Shown here: positions 45,164-54,875 of the stretch, in pieces
How the letters are laid out: each line of letters begins with the position of its first letter
Numbering within the stretch: the first letter of the stretch is position 1
Assembly: GCF_011927955.1 (NCBI RefSeq)
Contig: NZ_JAATJN010000001.1
Location: 4,092,001-4,156,000 of the forward strand
From: Brevibacterium marinum
GTDB lineage: Bacteria; Actinomycetota; Actinomycetes; Actinomycetales; Brevibacteriaceae
DNA length: 64,000 bases
Direction of reading: 5' to 3'
Program-made: the position numbers and the translations under genes
Notes under the pieces: generated by a model
What the model was told of the DNA's origin: nothing
The model's database searches: none
Seen by the model: only the letters and a program-made list of their open reading frames with translations

Positions 45164-45224
45164 CAAACACACACCCATCACCACAACCGCACAAACGATC
45201 ACGTTCACTGGGGGCGCCAGTTTC

Positions 45225-45252
45225 AAATTATCGCTCCCCGACCGCGTGTAAA
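45225..45252 (-). promoter_or_regulatory. rRNA operon 2 promoter P2 candidate
   Basis: Minus strand TTTACA, 16-bp spacer, TAATTT, as in operon 1. Confidence 0.5.
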
Positions 45253-45338
45253 CCAGTCAACCAAACCCTGTTTGTGCTGGTCACACCCGGTGAAAACCAA
45301 TCTCGAAGAACTCGTTTTCTGCGGGGCAACGAGATACA

Positions 45339-45368
45339 ACTCTAGACCAGACGAACAGCCACGTGCAA
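45339..45368 (-). promoter_or_regulatory. rRNA operon 2 promoter P1 candidate
   Basis: Minus strand TTGCAC, 18-bp spacer, TAGAGT, as in operon 1. Confidence 0.55.
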
Positions 45369-45479
45369 CTCCAAACCCGATCTCGCACAGTGACGCCCAC
45401 CACACCGCCACGCGCGGCGTGGGTTGAAGGTGTGCAGATCCCCGCTGGCGCCCGGTTCTGCCGGTGCTACCGACGTTGC

Positions 45480-46167
45480 ATGACCGCGGAAAATGCTTCC
45501 CCTCATACCGAGAATGACTCGTCACCGATAGCTGTCATCGCCGGAGCCTCCGGTTTCATCGGCAGATCTCTCTTCACGCCCCTGCGGACGTGGGGCCATC
45601 AGATGAGTATCGTCGGCCGGTCTACTTCCTCCGACGCCCATGTCTCCAGGATCGATCCTGCGGGCATCGCTGCCCTGGTCGACGGCGCCGACCTGCTCAT
45701 CAACCTCGCCGGCCGCAGCGTGGGGTGCCGATACAACGAAGCCAACAGGACGCTGGTTCGGTCACATGAGGTATCGCGGCATCGGATCGGATGCCTCGGG
45801 GCCGACGGTGTCGCGCGGTCATCCATTCACACACGGGCAGCAGCGATTCGCCTGGGTGCATTTCGACGACGTCGTGCGTGCCATCCGATTCATCGATGAG
45901 CATGATGGGATCTCAGGACCGGTGAATATCTTGAGTCCCGGAGTCTCGGACAACACCACTCTGATGTCTGCATTGCGGCGCGGTGTGCGCATGCCGCTCG
46001 GCCTTCCTGCTCCCCGGTGGCTGCTGGAGATCGGCATACTCGTCCTCCGGCAGGAATCGGAGGTGGTGCTCAAGAGCAGATGGGTGCTGCCCGCGTGACC
46101 GGAACACGCCGGCTACGACTTCACGTGGACGGACATCCGGGCCGCGACGAAGAGCCTGCTGCGTTAA
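45480..46167 (+). pseudogene. Broken TIGR01777-family epimerase (SDR) gene
   Basis: The N-terminal Rossmann part is intact from ATG 45480 (PIAVIAGASGFIGRSLFTPLRTWG ... DLLINLAGRSVGCRYNEANR). After about residue 97 the frame shifts by +1 and the middle of the protein is missing: the next family sequence is FAWVHFDDVVRAIRFI, normally more than 80 residues further on. A TGA (46096-46098) then interrupts the conserved end; the last 22 codons (AGYDFTWTDIRAATKSLLR) continue in frame to TAA 46165. So there is a deletion, a frameshift and a nonsense codon. An intact relative lies at 56424-57824. It borders the rRNA operon 2 repeat. Confidence 0.85.
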
Positions 46168-46190
46168 CAGTCACCCGAAACCGCACCAGC

Positions 46191-46219
46191 AACCTGCAGG
46201 CGGAGCGCTATTGCAGGTT
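46191..46219. terminator. Hairpin between pseudogene and trhO
   Basis: AACCTGCA, 13-base loop, TGCAGGTT; it can serve both convergent units. Confidence 0.4.
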
Positions 46220-46254
46220 CGGGTGGCCGAAGCCTCGGGGACACGGGGTGCAGG

Positions 46255-47166
46255 TCAGCCGGCGGCTGCCTCGGCGGGGATCCCAGCCTGGGCACAGTCG
46301 GGACAGTAGAGCTGCAGACTCTTCTCGGTGCAGTCCTCGCAGCGCAGGTACTGCTTGCGGCAGTCCAGGTTCGCGCAGTTGACGAAGTTCGGGGTCGCCT
46401 TCTCGCACGCGACGCAGTGGCCGATCGATTCGGCGTCGTCGCCGAACTCCACGTGCATGCGCTTGTCGAAGACGTAGAGCGAACCGTCCCAGTACCCGGT
46501 GTTGCCGAAGGTCTCGCCGTAGCGGACGATGCCGCCGTCGAGTTGGTAGACCTCTTCGAAGCCGCGGTTCTTCATCAGCACGGACAGGACTTCGCAGCGG
46601 ATACCGCCGGTGCAGTAGGTGACGACGGGCTTGTCCTTGAAGCCGTCGTACTTGCCGGATTCGATCTCGTCGATGAAGTCCCTGGTGGTGTCCGTCTCAG
46701 GCACGACGGCGTCGCGGAACTTCCCGATCTGGGCCTCCATCGCATTGCGTCCGTCGAAGAAGACGACTTCCTCGCCGCGTTCGTCCAGGAGTTTGTGCAG
46801 TGCTCCGGGCTTGAGATGCTCGCCGCCGCCTTCGACTCCGGATTCGGTCACCGTGATCTCGTCATCGGTGCCGAACGTCACGAGCTCGGGCCGGACCTTG
46901 ACGCTCAGCCGTGGGAAATCATCGCCGGCACCGTTGGACCACTTGATATCAGCCTTCTTGAACGGCTCGTAGGATCGCGTCGCCCGCACATACTGTTTGA
47001 CGTCGAAGACGTCGCCGCCGATGGTCGCGTTGATGCCGTCCTTCGACACGATCACCCGCCCCTTGAGACCGAGGCCCTCGGCCAGCGTATGTTGCCACAG
47101 TTTGACCGCCTCGGGGTCCGCAAGAGGGGTGAACACGTAGAACAGGACGATCTTGGGAGTTGCCAT
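46255..47166 (-). CDS. trhO: tRNA uridine(34) hydroxylase, rhodanese family
   Basis: 303 aa. TrhO (YceA) makes 5-hydroxyuridine at position 34 of certain tRNAs, a step towards cmo5U. Landmarks are [17 protein letters not shown] at the start, an acylphosphatase-like N-domain with [16 protein letters not shown], the rhodanese active-site loop [12 protein letters not shown] with the catalytic Cys, and a Cys-rich C-terminal tail ([27 protein letters not shown]) that could bind metal. ATG 47166 is preceded by TAGAAT seven bases upstream and no ribosome site, a leaderless layout. The open frame continues far upstream only as antisense of purL. Confidence 0.93.
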   Translation of the reverse strand: MATPKIVLFYVFTPLADPEAVKLWQHTLAEGLGLKGRVIVSKDGINATIGGDVFDVKQYVRATRSYEPFKKADIKWSNGAGDDFPRLSVKVRPELVTFGTDDEITVTESGVEGGGEHLKPGALHKLLDERGEEVVFFDGRNAMEAQIGKFRDAVVPETDTTRDFIDEIESGKYDGFKDKPVVTYCTGGIRCEVLSVLMKNRGFEEVYQLDGGIVRYGETFGNTGYWDGSLYVFDKRMHVEFGDDAESIGHCVACEKATPNFVNCANLDCRKQYLRCEDCTEKSLQLYCPDCAQAGIPAEAAAG

Positions 47167-47173
47167 GACCCAT

Positions 47174-47179
47174 ATTCTA
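47174..47179 (-). promoter_or_regulatory. TAGAAT -10 element of trhO, leaderless
   Basis: Minus-strand TAGAAT, then seven bases to the ATG. Confidence 0.5.
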
Positions 47180-47211
47180 ATTGGCGAATACGTCCGTCGA
47201 GATCGGCGGCT

Positions 47212-47261
47212 GCCGCTGGCCCGGCCGACGGCAGCCGCTGGCCCGGCCGACGGCAGCCGCC
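47212..47261 (+). repeat. 22-bp tandem repeat upstream of purL
   Basis: Two exact copies of GCCGCTGGCCCGGCCGACGG plus CA (47212-47233, 47234-47255) and a partial third, between the divergent trhO and purL genes. Confidence 0.85.
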
Positions 47262-47340
47262 GCCGATGAGACCGGCTTCCCCTCCTCCCCCGCACCACGG
47301 CTAAGATTGACCCTGATGCCGTGTCGTATGAAAGGGCCAC

Positions 47341-49707
47341 ATGTCGAGTAACCTCAACTCTGCGAATTCCACGCAGGTCGATACCCAGCAGGTCGAAACC
47401 GATCAGGCCGCCTCCAAGAAGGTCAAGGAGACCGTCGATTTCGCCGCCGCGAATCCCGATGTGGACCAGCCCTATGCCGACCTCGGACTCAAAGCGGACG
47501 AATACGCGCAGATCCGCGAGATCCTGGGACGTCGCCCCACCTCGGCGGAGTTGGCGATGTATTCGGTCATGTGGTCCGAGCACTGCTCCTACAAATCCTC
47601 GAAGGTCCACCTGTCGAAGTTCGGTGACAAGGTCACCGAGGACATGAAGAAGCACCTCCTGGTGGGCATCGGCGAGAACGCCGGCGTCGTCGACATCGGC
47701 GACGGTTGGGCTGTGACCTTCAAGGTCGAGTCCCACAACCACCCCAGCTATGTCGAACCCCATCAGGGTGCGGCCACTGGTGTGGGCGGAATCGTGCGCG
47801 ACATCATTTCGATGGGCGCCCGACCTGTGGCCGTGATGGATCAGCTGCGTTTCGGTGCCATCGACCATCCCGACACCTCTCGCGTGCTCCACGGAGTCGT
47901 GTCCGGCATCAGCAACTACGGCAACTCCCTCGGTCTGCCCAATATCGGCGGGGAGACCGTCTTCGACCCCGTCTACCAGGGAAACCCCCTGGTCAACGCC
48001 CTCGCCGTCGGTGTCATGCGCCACGAGGACATCCGCCTGGCAAACGCTTCGGGCAAGGGCAACAAGGTCATCCTCTTCGGTGCCCGCACCGGGGGCGACG
48101 GCATCGGCGGAGCCTCCATCCTCGCCTCCGAGTCCTTCGACGACACGAAGCCCTCGAAGCGTCCGGCCGTCCAGGTCGGCGACCCCTTCGCGGAGAAGGT
48201 GCTCATCGAATGCTGCCTCGAACTCTTCCACGCCGGAGTCGTCGAGGGCATCCAGGACCTCGGCGCCGCCGGCATCAGCTGCGCGACCTCGGAGCTGGCC
48301 TCCAACGGTGACGGCGGCATGCATATCGCCCTCGACGACGTGCTGCTGCGCGATGAGAGTCTGACACCCGAGGAGATCCTCATGTCGGAGTCGCAGGAGC
48401 GCATGATGGCCGTGGTCACCCCCGAACGACTCGACGACTTCCTGGCCATCGTGGGCAAATGGGACGTCGAGACCTCCGTCCTCGGCGAGGTCACCGACAC
48501 CGACCGTCTCACCATCGAATGGCATGGCGACGTCATCGTCGACGTGCCCCCGCGCTCGGTCGCCCACGACGGTCCCGTCTACGAACGTCCGATGGCCGAG
48601 CCGTCCTGGACCGCCGAGGTGGCTGCGAACACCGTGGAATCCGCGGGCCTGGTCAAGCCCGTCGGCGACGAGCAGCTGCGGGCCACCGTGCTGCAGCTCG
48701 CCGGTGCGCCGAACCTCGCGTCGAAGGACTGGATCACCTCCCAGTACGACAAGTATGTGCAGGGCAACACCGCACAGGCCTTCCCCGACGATGCCGGCGT
48801 CGTCCGCGTCGACGAGGAGTCCGGACTCGGAGTGGCCGTGGCCACCGACGCCAACGGCCGCTACGGCTACCTCGATCCGACCCGCGGGGCACAGCTGGCG
48901 CTGGCCGAGGCCTACCGCAACGTCACCACCGCCGGGGCCATCCCCCGCGCCGTCACCGACTGCCTCAACTTCGGTTCCCCCGAGGATCCGGAGATCATGT
49001 GGCAGTTCGCCCACGCCATCGGAGGCCTCGCCGAGGCGTGTCAGGACATGGGCATCCCCGTCACCGGTGGCAATGTCTCCCTGTACAACCAGACCGGCGG
49101 CGTGGCCATCCACCCGACCCCGGTCGTCGGTGTCCTCGGCGTCTTCGACGACGTCACCCGGGCCACCCCGAGCGGCTGGAGGGAGCCGGGCCAGACCATC
49201 TACCTCCTCGGCACGACCGAAGCCGAGCTCGACGGTTCGGCGTGGGCCGACGTGACTGCCGGCCACCTCGGCGGAGTGCCACCGCAGTACAAGCCGGCAG
49301 CGGAGAAGGAGCTCGGTGAGATCCTCATCAACTCCTCGCGTGACGGCATGATCGATGCCGCGCACGACCTGTCCGAGGGAGGTCTGTCGCAGGCTCTGAT
49401 CGAATCCTGCCTGCGTTATGGCACCGGTGCCCGCATCTGGCTCGACGAGGTGTGCGAACGCGATGACGTCGATGTGTTCACCGCGCTGTTCTCCGAGTCC
49501 ACGGCGCGTGCGATCGTGGCCGTGCCCCGGTCGGAAGAAGTCCGGTTCAAGGACATGTGCACCGCGAGGCGCTTCCCGTTCATCCGCATCGGCATGACCG
49601 ACACCGGCGACGAGGCGCCCGTCCTCGAAGTCGTCGATCACTTCGAGATCGGTCTGGACGAGCTGCGTGAGACCCACGAGGGGACGCTGCCGAAGCACTT
49701 CGGGTGA
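47341..49707 (+). CDS. purL: Phosphoribosylformylglycinamidine synthase, PurL subunit
   Basis: 788 aa, the small (Bacillus-type) PurL that needs PurS and PurQ. It converts FGAR to FGAM with ATP and ammonia. Landmarks are [15 protein letters not shown], the ATP/Mg site [58 protein letters not shown], and [11 protein letters not shown] plus [13 protein letters not shown] in the second half. AAAGGG precedes the ATG at 47341; a TAAGAT -10 lies near 47303. The first 35 residues are hydrophilic and variable. Its partners purSQ are 24 kb away beyond the rRNA array. Confidence 0.97.
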   Translation: MSSNLNSANSTQVDTQQVETDQAASKKVKETVDFAAANPDVDQPYADLGLKADEYAQIREILGRRPTSAELAMYSVMWSEHCSYKSSKVHLSKFGDKVTEDMKKHLLVGIGENAGVVDIGDGWAVTFKVESHNHPSYVEPHQGAATGVGGIVRDIISMGARPVAVMDQLRFGAIDHPDTSRVLHGVVSGISNYGNSLGLPNIGGETVFDPVYQGNPLVNALAVGVMRHEDIRLANASGKGNKVILFGARTGGDGIGGASILASESFDDTKPSKRPAVQVGDPFAEKVLIECCLELFHAGVVEGIQDLGAAGISCATSELASNGDGGMHIALDDVLLRDESLTPEEILMSESQERMMAVVTPERLDDFLAIVGKWDVETSVLGEVTDTDRLTIEWHGDVIVDVPPRSVAHDGPVYERPMAEPSWTAEVAANTVESAGLVKPVGDEQLRATVLQLAGAPNLASKDWITSQYDKYVQGNTAQAFPDDAGVVRVDEESGLGVAVATDANGRYGYLDPTRGAQLALAEAYRNVTTAGAIPRAVTDCLNFGSPEDPEIMWQFAHAIGGLAEACQDMGIPVTGGNVSLYNQTGGVAIHPTPVVGVLGVFDDVTRATPSGWREPGQTIYLLGTTEAELDGSAWADVTAGHLGGVPPQYKPAAEKELGEILINSSRDGMIDAAHDLSEGGLSQALIESCLRYGTGARIWLDEVCERDDVDVFTALFSESTARAIVAVPRSEEVRFKDMCTARRFPFIRIGMTDTGDEAPVLEVVDHFEIGLDELRETHEGTLPKHFG

Positions 49708-49727
49708 AGCGCCCTTGCTCGCACAAT

Positions 49728-49801
49728 CGCCGAGGGGACCTCTTGGCCTTGAGGGGACCAGTTGCGACTGGTCCCCTCGACGCTGACTGGTCCCCTCGGC
49801 G
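49728..49801 (+). terminator. Nested double hairpin after purL
   Basis: Outer arms CGCCGAGGGGACC (49728-49740) and GGTCCCCTCGGCG (49789-49801) are exact inverses; inside, GAGGGGACCAGT-TGCG-ACTGGTCCCCTC (49751-49778) is a perfect 12-bp hairpin. It lies between purL and the convergent transporter gene and can terminate both. Confidence 0.8.
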
Positions 49802-49830
49802 TCTCCCGTTTGGCGGAAGGTTCGTCTCGC

Positions 49831-51207
49831 TCACATGGTGAGGAATGGCACCAGCAGGGACACGATGAAGAGGTTCACCGTGCCTCCGAGCCGAGTGCTC
49901 AACGCGGCGAAGGGCATGAGGTGGATGCGGTCGGCCGCGCTGAGCACAGCCACATCTCCGCTGCCTCCGGTATCGGCCATGACCAATCCAGGGGTGACCG
50001 TCGCTTCAACGAAGTTGAACTTCAACAGCCAGCCCAGCACCCCGGACACCAGTCCGGACGAGATGACGGTCAGTACCGTCAACCCCATGAAGATCGGATC
50101 CGAGATCGCGCCGACGACTTCATTGATGTCGATATAGGTGATGCTCACCGCGACGAGGAGCGCCGGCAGGAAATAGGATGTCATGAGCTCGCCCCATTCC
50201 GTGCTGGACTCTTCGAGTTCGCGTGGGAACAGTCCGAAGATCTTGATCACGGCGGCCGCGATGATGGTCCACGCGTAGGGGTGGAGGAACGGCATGATCG
50301 CGCCGAGCAACGTGCCCAGGATGAACAGTCCGGCCGCGATCGCGACACCGATTCCCAGGCTCTGGAAGCTTGCAGAGCCCTTCTTCTCGGGCATCGTCAG
50401 CTCGTTCTTCTTCCCCTCGATCCGCATCAGTTCGCCGTCACCGTTGAACCCGACGAACCACTGCTTGCCGGACCTCCCGAGACCGTTGAGCAGGCCGGCG
50501 AAGATGATGCAGAAGATGTTGCCGATCACCAATGCCGCCATGAGATCGGCCATGAAGACCGATGCCTCGGTGCCGGTCTGAGCGGCGTACATCTGGGACA
50601 TCGGGACCGCTCCGATTCCGAGCCCACCAGCCATGACGGGACCAGCAACGAAGAGAATCCCCTTGATGAACCCGAAACCGAGGACTGTGCTGATGCCGCC
50701 GATGATGACGAAGGTGATGACGATGCATCCAAGCAGCGGGATGAGGAACCGCGGGCCGGCTTTGAGCAGGAGCGTTCGCGGCATTCCCAGAACCGACCCC
50801 GCGATGACGGCGACGACAAAGAAGTCGATGAAGCCGTAGCCTGCCAGGAAATTCGACACCACAGGCGGGATCGAGCTCGGCATGACGCCGGCATAGATGA
50901 GGATGGCTGGGACGAAGGTGCACAGGAGGGTGGGCAACCCGTAGTCGCGAACCTTCGGAATCGCTTCACCGATGGCCATGAGCGCGCCGCCGAGGACGAC
51001 GGTGACTCCGAAGCCCACGAGCATACTGTCGGGCAGGTTGTCGGCCAATGCGGCGACCAGGAAGGTGATGAACAGCGCGCCGTAATAGAGGTAGGGCATG
51101 CCCGCGATCCGGAACAGATCACGCTTTCTGCGCTTGCCCGACGACGATTCGTCGGTGACGGGAACGTCACTTCCAGGATGAACGGTGGGACGATTTTCTG
51201 ACATCAT
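49831..51207 (-). CDS. 2-hydroxycarboxylate transporter (2HCT family, CitS/CimH-like)
   Basis: 458 aa, about eleven transmembrane segments. The two signature regions are GGLGIGAVPMSQMYA in the middle and FVEATVTPGLVMADTGGSGDVAVLSAADRIHLMPFA near the end; the latter contains the re-entrant-loop Gly motifs of the 2HCT family, which moves malate, citrate, lactate or citramalate with sodium or protons. ATG at 51207 or the next Met. It is the last gene of an operon with a CoA-transferase and an HMG-CoA-lyase-type enzyme, so the substrate is probably their acid. Confidence 0.92.
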   Translation of the reverse strand: MMSENRPTVHPGSDVPVTDESSSGKRRKRDLFRIAGMPYLYYGALFITFLVAALADNLPDSMLVGFGVTVVLGGALMAIGEAIPKVRDYGLPTLLCTFVPAILIYAGVMPSSIPPVVSNFLAGYGFIDFFVVAVIAGSVLGMPRTLLLKAGPRFLIPLLGCIVITFVIIGGISTVLGFGFIKGILFVAGPVMAGGLGIGAVPMSQMYAAQTGTEASVFMADLMAALVIGNIFCIIFAGLLNGLGRSGKQWFVGFNGDGELMRIEGKKNELTMPEKKGSASFQSLGIGVAIAAGLFILGTLLGAIMPFLHPYAWTIIAAAVIKIFGLFPRELEESSTEWGELMTSYFLPALLVAVSITYIDINEVVGAISDPIFMGLTVLTVISSGLVSGVLGWLLKFNFVEATVTPGLVMADTGGSGDVAVLSAADRIHLMPFAALSTRLGGTVNLFIVSLLVPFLTM

Positions 51208-51284
51208 TGTCTCTTCTCGTTTGATGCGGAGAGCGTCGATCGGTTTGCTGCTTTGACCAAGCGCTTATCGATCGACAATCGTGT

Positions 51285-52154
51285 TCAGACGGCGACTGCT
51301 GCGCCTCGCTCGAGTGCTGCGATGAGAAGTTCTCTCACGCGTCGCAGCCCTTCAAGGTCGACTCCGGTGTCGAATCCCCGCGCGTGCAGATGTTCGACGA
51401 GTTGTTCCGTCGCGATGTTTCCGTGCGCCCCAGGGGCGAAGGGGCAGCCGCCGTAGCCTCCTGTGGCGGCATCGAATTCGGTGATGCCCAGGTCGAATGC
51501 CCGGTCCACGGTGTCGAGGGCCTGCCCATGGGCATTGTGCAGGTGCAGGCTGAGGTCGATGTCGGGAAGTTCGCTGCGCAGATGCTCGAGGCTTTTCTGC
51601 ACCTCTTGTGGTGTCGCGGTGCCCATCGTGTCGGCCAGGCCGATCCTCCGCACGCCGATATCTGCGTAGGCCGCGACGATCTCGGTCACTGCCGCCGGCG
51701 CAATCTCCCCTTCGAATGGGCAGACGAAGGCAGTCGAGACTCCTCCGCTGAAGTCCACGTCAGGATAGGCGTCAACGATCGAGCTCAGATCGGCGATCGC
51801 CTCGCTCGGGTCCTTTCCTGCGTTGGCCCGACTGTGCGCGGCGCTGGCCGAGACGACCAAGTTGACGGTGGTGAAACCGGCAGCGACAGCGCGATCGACA
51901 CCGCGTCGGTTGAGCGCGAGTGCTCGCCACGTGATGTCCGGTCGTTCGGAGACCATGCCGGCCAGGTCCTCGGCACCGCTCATCTGCGGAACGCGCTTCG
52001 GGTTCACGAACGATGCTATTTCGATGTCGACGATCCCGGCATCGGCGAGGCTCGCTGCGATGAGCAGTCGATCCTTGACCGAGGTGACGCGGGGTTCGTC
52101 CTGGAGACCATCGCGCAGGACGACGTCGGTGATTCTCACCTGTGGGTTCGTCAT
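51285..52154 (-). CDS. HMG-CoA lyase-family enzyme (DRE-TIM)
   Basis: 289 aa. The DRE-TIM metallolyase signature VVLRDGLQDEP is at residues 11-21; metal-binding LHLHNAHGQALDTVDRA and the catalytic loop GGYGGCPFAPGAHGNIATE with its Cys are intact. Expected reaction: cleavage of a 3-hydroxy-3-methylacyl-CoA such as HMG-CoA to acetyl-CoA plus a ketone product; citramalyl-CoA is also possible. The start overlaps the CoA-transferase stop (TGATG). Middle gene of the operon. Confidence 0.92.
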   Translation of the reverse strand: MTNPQVRITDVVLRDGLQDEPRVTSVKDRLLIAASLADAGIVDIEIASFVNPKRVPQMSGAEDLAGMVSERPDITWRALALNRRGVDRAVAAGFTTVNLVVSASAAHSRANAGKDPSEAIADLSSIVDAYPDVDFSGGVSTAFVCPFEGEIAPAAVTEIVAAYADIGVRRIGLADTMGTATPQEVQKSLEHLRSELPDIDLSLHLHNAHGQALDTVDRAFDLGITEFDAATGGYGGCPFAPGAHGNIATEQLVEHLHARGFDTGVDLEGLRRVRELLIAALERGAAVAV

Positions 52155-53416
52155 CAGACAACTCCTCTGCTCTTGAGCTCCGAATAGTTCTCGGTGCTCA
52201 CACCGAGGACCCCGGTGAGCACTGATTCGGTGTGTTCACCGAGCTCCGGTCCGACCCACCTGATGCGGCCTTCGGTCCCGGGAATGCGGGGTACGACACC
52301 GGGGTAGCGGATCGCCTCGGTCGTCTCGTCGTCGATGGCGGTGTCGATCGGCTCGAGCATCCCCCTGGCCGCGAAATGCTCGTCCGCGGCGATACCCTCG
52401 GCATCGTAGACAGGTCCAGCGGGCACGCCCGCTTCGGCGAGTGCGTCGACGGCCTGAGTCACGCTGTGTTCCAGGGTCCAGGCGCGTACGATGTCGTCGA
52501 GTTCGGTCTCACGTCGACTGCGTGCGCTTCCGTCTGCCAAGGACTCGTCGTCCGCGAGGTCCGAACGGCCGCAGAGGTTCATGAGTGCTCGGAACGGCTT
52601 TGCCGCATTGCCGGCGATCATCACGGTCTGCCCGTCCGCGGTCGGATAGCTGCCGCTGGGCACTACGCCGGGGAGATTGGCGCCGCTGCGTTCGCGCACC
52701 ATCCCGTAGGCGTCGTAGTCGGGGATGAGGGATTCCATCGCCGAGTACACAGCCTCGTAGAGAGCGACATCGACCACCCGCATGCGGTCGAGTCGATGAC
52801 CGCTCTTGAGCGCGAAGAGTTGGATGACCGCCCCGAGTGCCCCGTACAGACCGGCCATGGCGTCGCCGATGGGGGCAGCTGGTCGCACTGCTGGACGGTC
52901 GGAATGACCCGTGACGTGGCGCAGGCCGGCAAAGGCCTCGGCGACTCCGCCGAATCCGGCCCGATCACGGTACGGGCCGGTCTGCCCGTAGCCGGAGATG
53001 CGCACCATCACTATGTCCGAGTTCACCGCCTTGAGATCGTCTTCGCCGAGATTCCACTTCTCGAGTGTGCCCGGACGGAAGTTCTCGATGACGACATCGG
53101 CCTTGGCGACGAGATCCCTGACGATCTCCTGCCCCTGGGCGGTGCGCAGATCGACGGTCACCGATCGCTTGTTGCGGGCCAGCGTGCGGAACATCATCGA
53201 GACCTTGCCCCGCTGTCGACGCCAATTGCGCAGTTCGTCCCCAGCGCCCGGAGTCTCGATCTTGATGACTTCGGCACCGAAGTCGGCGAGGAGGCGTGTG
53301 GCGAATGGCGCCGCGATGAAATTGCCCAATTCGAGCACTCGTACCCCGTCGAGCAGAGCTTCGTCCGCTCGAGGGGCGTTCTCCGGCGAGGGGCCGACGG
53401 CATCGTTGTCGGTCAA
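52154..53416 (-). CDS. Class III CoA-transferase (CaiB/BaiF family)
   Basis: 420 aa. Landmarks: GVRVLELGNFIAAPFATRLLADFGAEVIKIE, NKRSVTVDLRTAQGQEIV, DVVIENFRPGTLEKW with the catalytic Asp expected near residue 180 in APIGDAMAGLYGALG. It would activate the imported acid to its CoA ester using a donor such as succinyl-CoA. The start is TTG 53416, with TTGGAGAG about six bases upstream. First gene of a three-gene operon divergent from an IclR regulator. Confidence 0.93.
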   Translation of the reverse strand: MTDNDAVGPSPENAPRADEALLDGVRVLELGNFIAAPFATRLLADFGAEVIKIETPGAGDELRNWRRQRGKVSMMFRTLARNKRSVTVDLRTAQGQEIVRDLVAKADVVIENFRPGTLEKWNLGEDDLKAVNSDIVMVRISGYGQTGPYRDRAGFGGVAEAFAGLRHVTGHSDRPAVRPAAPIGDAMAGLYGALGAVIQLFALKSGHRLDRMRVVDVALYEAVYSAMESLIPDYDAYGMVRERSGANLPGVVPSGSYPTADGQTVMIAGNAAKPFRALMNLCGRSDLADDESLADGSARSRRETELDDIVRAWTLEHSVTQAVDALAEAGVPAGPVYDAEGIAADEHFAARGMLEPIDTAIDDETTEAIRYPGVVPRIPGTEGRIRWVGPELGEHTESVLTGVLGVSTENYSELKSRGVV

Positions 53417-53437
53417 CGGCGCTCTCCAATCCTTTGA

Positions 53438-53488
53438 TTATCATTATTTGATAACGTACGATCACGTTATGATCGACCACAACATAAC
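53438..53488. promoter_or_regulatory. Divergent operator region, two AT-rich dyads
   Basis: TTATCA-N5-TGATAA (53438-53454) and GTTATG-N11-CATAAC (53466-53488, overlapping the regulator's start codon). The 50-bp AT-rich island between the CoA-transferase and regulator starts is typical of an IclR-controlled divergent promoter. Confidence 0.55.
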
Positions 53489-54101
53489 CGACGTCGGAGT
53501 CCTTGACAAGAGCATGGCCATCATTTCGACATGCGAAGCCTCACCGAGAATGGCCGCCGACATCGCCGAGACCCTGGATCTGTCCGTCCCCACAGTCCAT
53601 CGCCTCGCCCGTGCACTTGTGACGCACGGCCTCCTCGTTCGCGAACCCACTGGAGCGTTCAGGCTCGGCGCACGCTTCATCAGCTTCGGGCTCGGTCAGA
53701 TTGCGCGTGGACCGCTGCGCACATTGGCAGAGGCCACGGGCGAAGCGTGCCAGCTCTGGGTGCCTCGCGGGTCGAACAGATTGTGCCTGGTCAGCGAGGC
53801 GATGCCTCAAGAGCTTCATGTCGAACTCCGGGAAGGCACCCAGCTGCCGCTTGCTGACGGCGGCACTGCGGCCAGGGTCATCGAGGGCGAACGTTCCGAT
53901 TCGAGCTGGGTGCTGACCGTGTCGGAACGGACCGCTGGACTCACCAGCATCAGCGCTCCCGTCGAGACCAAGGACGAGTTGGTCGGCGCCGTGTGCATCG
54001 TGGCACCGGTGGCCAGAGTCACCAGTGACCTCGGCGAGCTCTACGGAACTCGCCTGCTCGTCGCCGCCTCGGCGATCGAACGTGCTGTGAACCCGGCCTA
54101 G
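53469..54101 (+). CDS. IclR-family transcriptional regulator
   Basis: 210 aa, shorter than the usual 250. The winged helix-turn-helix is at about residues 12-70 (DKSMAIISTCEASPRMAADIAETLDLSVPTVHRLARALVTHGLLVRE) and the C-terminal part (about 80-205) is an abbreviated IclR ligand domain (SISAPVETKDELVGAVCIVAPVARV). ATG 53469 lies in the AT-rich operator; an internal start at Met17 is possible. It probably controls the divergent CoA-transferase/lyase/transporter operon, with the acid or its CoA ester as inducer. Confidence 0.9.
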   Translation: MIDHNITDVGVLDKSMAIISTCEASPRMAADIAETLDLSVPTVHRLARALVTHGLLVREPTGAFRLGARFISFGLGQIARGPLRTLAEATGEACQLWVPRGSNRLCLVSEAMPQELHVELREGTQLPLADGGTAARVIEGERSDSSWVLTVSERTAGLTSISAPVETKDELVGAVCIVAPVARVTSDLGELYGTRLLVAASAIERAVNPA

Positions 54102-54122
54102 CTGTCCGGCCCTTTCCTGCGG

Positions 54123-54875
54123 TCAGGCCAACATGATCCGGCAATGTCGCGGGCCCGTGACGGACCCGCTGGGCAGTGAACCGATCAGGTGCAGGAGTCC
54201 GAGTCCAGCGAAGGTCAGGCCGAGCGCGAGGAACTGTGTGAGGACGATCGCCGTCATGAATGAGGAGCCGAGCACATTCATGCCCCATTCGACGAACGAC
54301 ACGACGAGCCCTGAGAACATCGCATAACCTGCTGCCACGAGGTTGGTCCACCAGGCTCTGTTCCGGACGAGGTTCCAGGCAATGAGTGTTCCGGCCAGCA
54401 CGACACCGCCGTGGAAGGTCCAGATGATGCTCTGGATGTGCATCGCCAGATCGTAGCTGCCGAAGCTTTCGAGGGCACGGTTCACGACGATCGGCATCAG
54501 GTACCGCAGAACCAATGGGTAGATGGCGCCGAAGAGGAGCAGTCCCATAGCGAACAGTCGCATCGTCATCGGGCTGGCCTTCACGATGAGCAGCGCGATG
54601 AGGCCGAGGACGAGTTCGAGGGTCACCACCATGACCATCATGAACGTATAAGGGGTGAAGAACTCTGCCCGCATCCCGCGGATCGTCAACGGCATCACGA
54701 GCTCCGGCGATGAGCCGATGACCAGGGCGGCCCAGAACATGATGCGCGCTGCCCATCCCGGTCCGCGACGCGTGACCGGACGAGCAGGTGGCGGCAGCCC
54801 CGGTGACTCCAGCCAGGGAGACCGATCGTTTCTCCTTAGCGTGCCCGGGTCACCACAGGAGGACTGCTGAGTCAT
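54123..54875 (-). CDS. Hypothetical multi-pass membrane protein
   Basis: 250 aa. A hydrophilic N-terminus of about 40 residues (Pro/Arg-rich) precedes about six hydrophobic segments. PYTFMMVMVVTLELVLGLIA and WTFHGGVVLAGTLIAWNLV are the clearest. I do not recognise the family. It is convergent with the IclR gene, 21 bp away, and has a separate promoter region of about 260 bp upstream. Nothing in the context indicates a role. Confidence 0.75.
   Translation of the reverse strand: MTQQSSCGDPGTLRRNDRSPWLESPGLPPPARPVTRRGPGWAARIMFWAALVIGSSPELVMPLTIRGMRAEFFTPYTFMMVMVVTLELVLGLIALLIVKASPMTMRLFAMGLLLFGAIYPLVLRYLMPIVVNRALESFGSYDLAMHIQSIIWTFHGGVVLAGTLIAWNLVRNRAWWTNLVAAGYAMFSGLVVSFVEWGMNVLGSSFMTAIVLTQFLALGLTFAGLGLLHLIGSLPSGSVTGPRHCRIMLA

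Noticed and set aside
47167..49698. N-terminal extension of trhO across purL (1,147 codons in all)
   Set aside because: The extension is purL antisense; trhO starts at 47166 by family alignment and promoter position.
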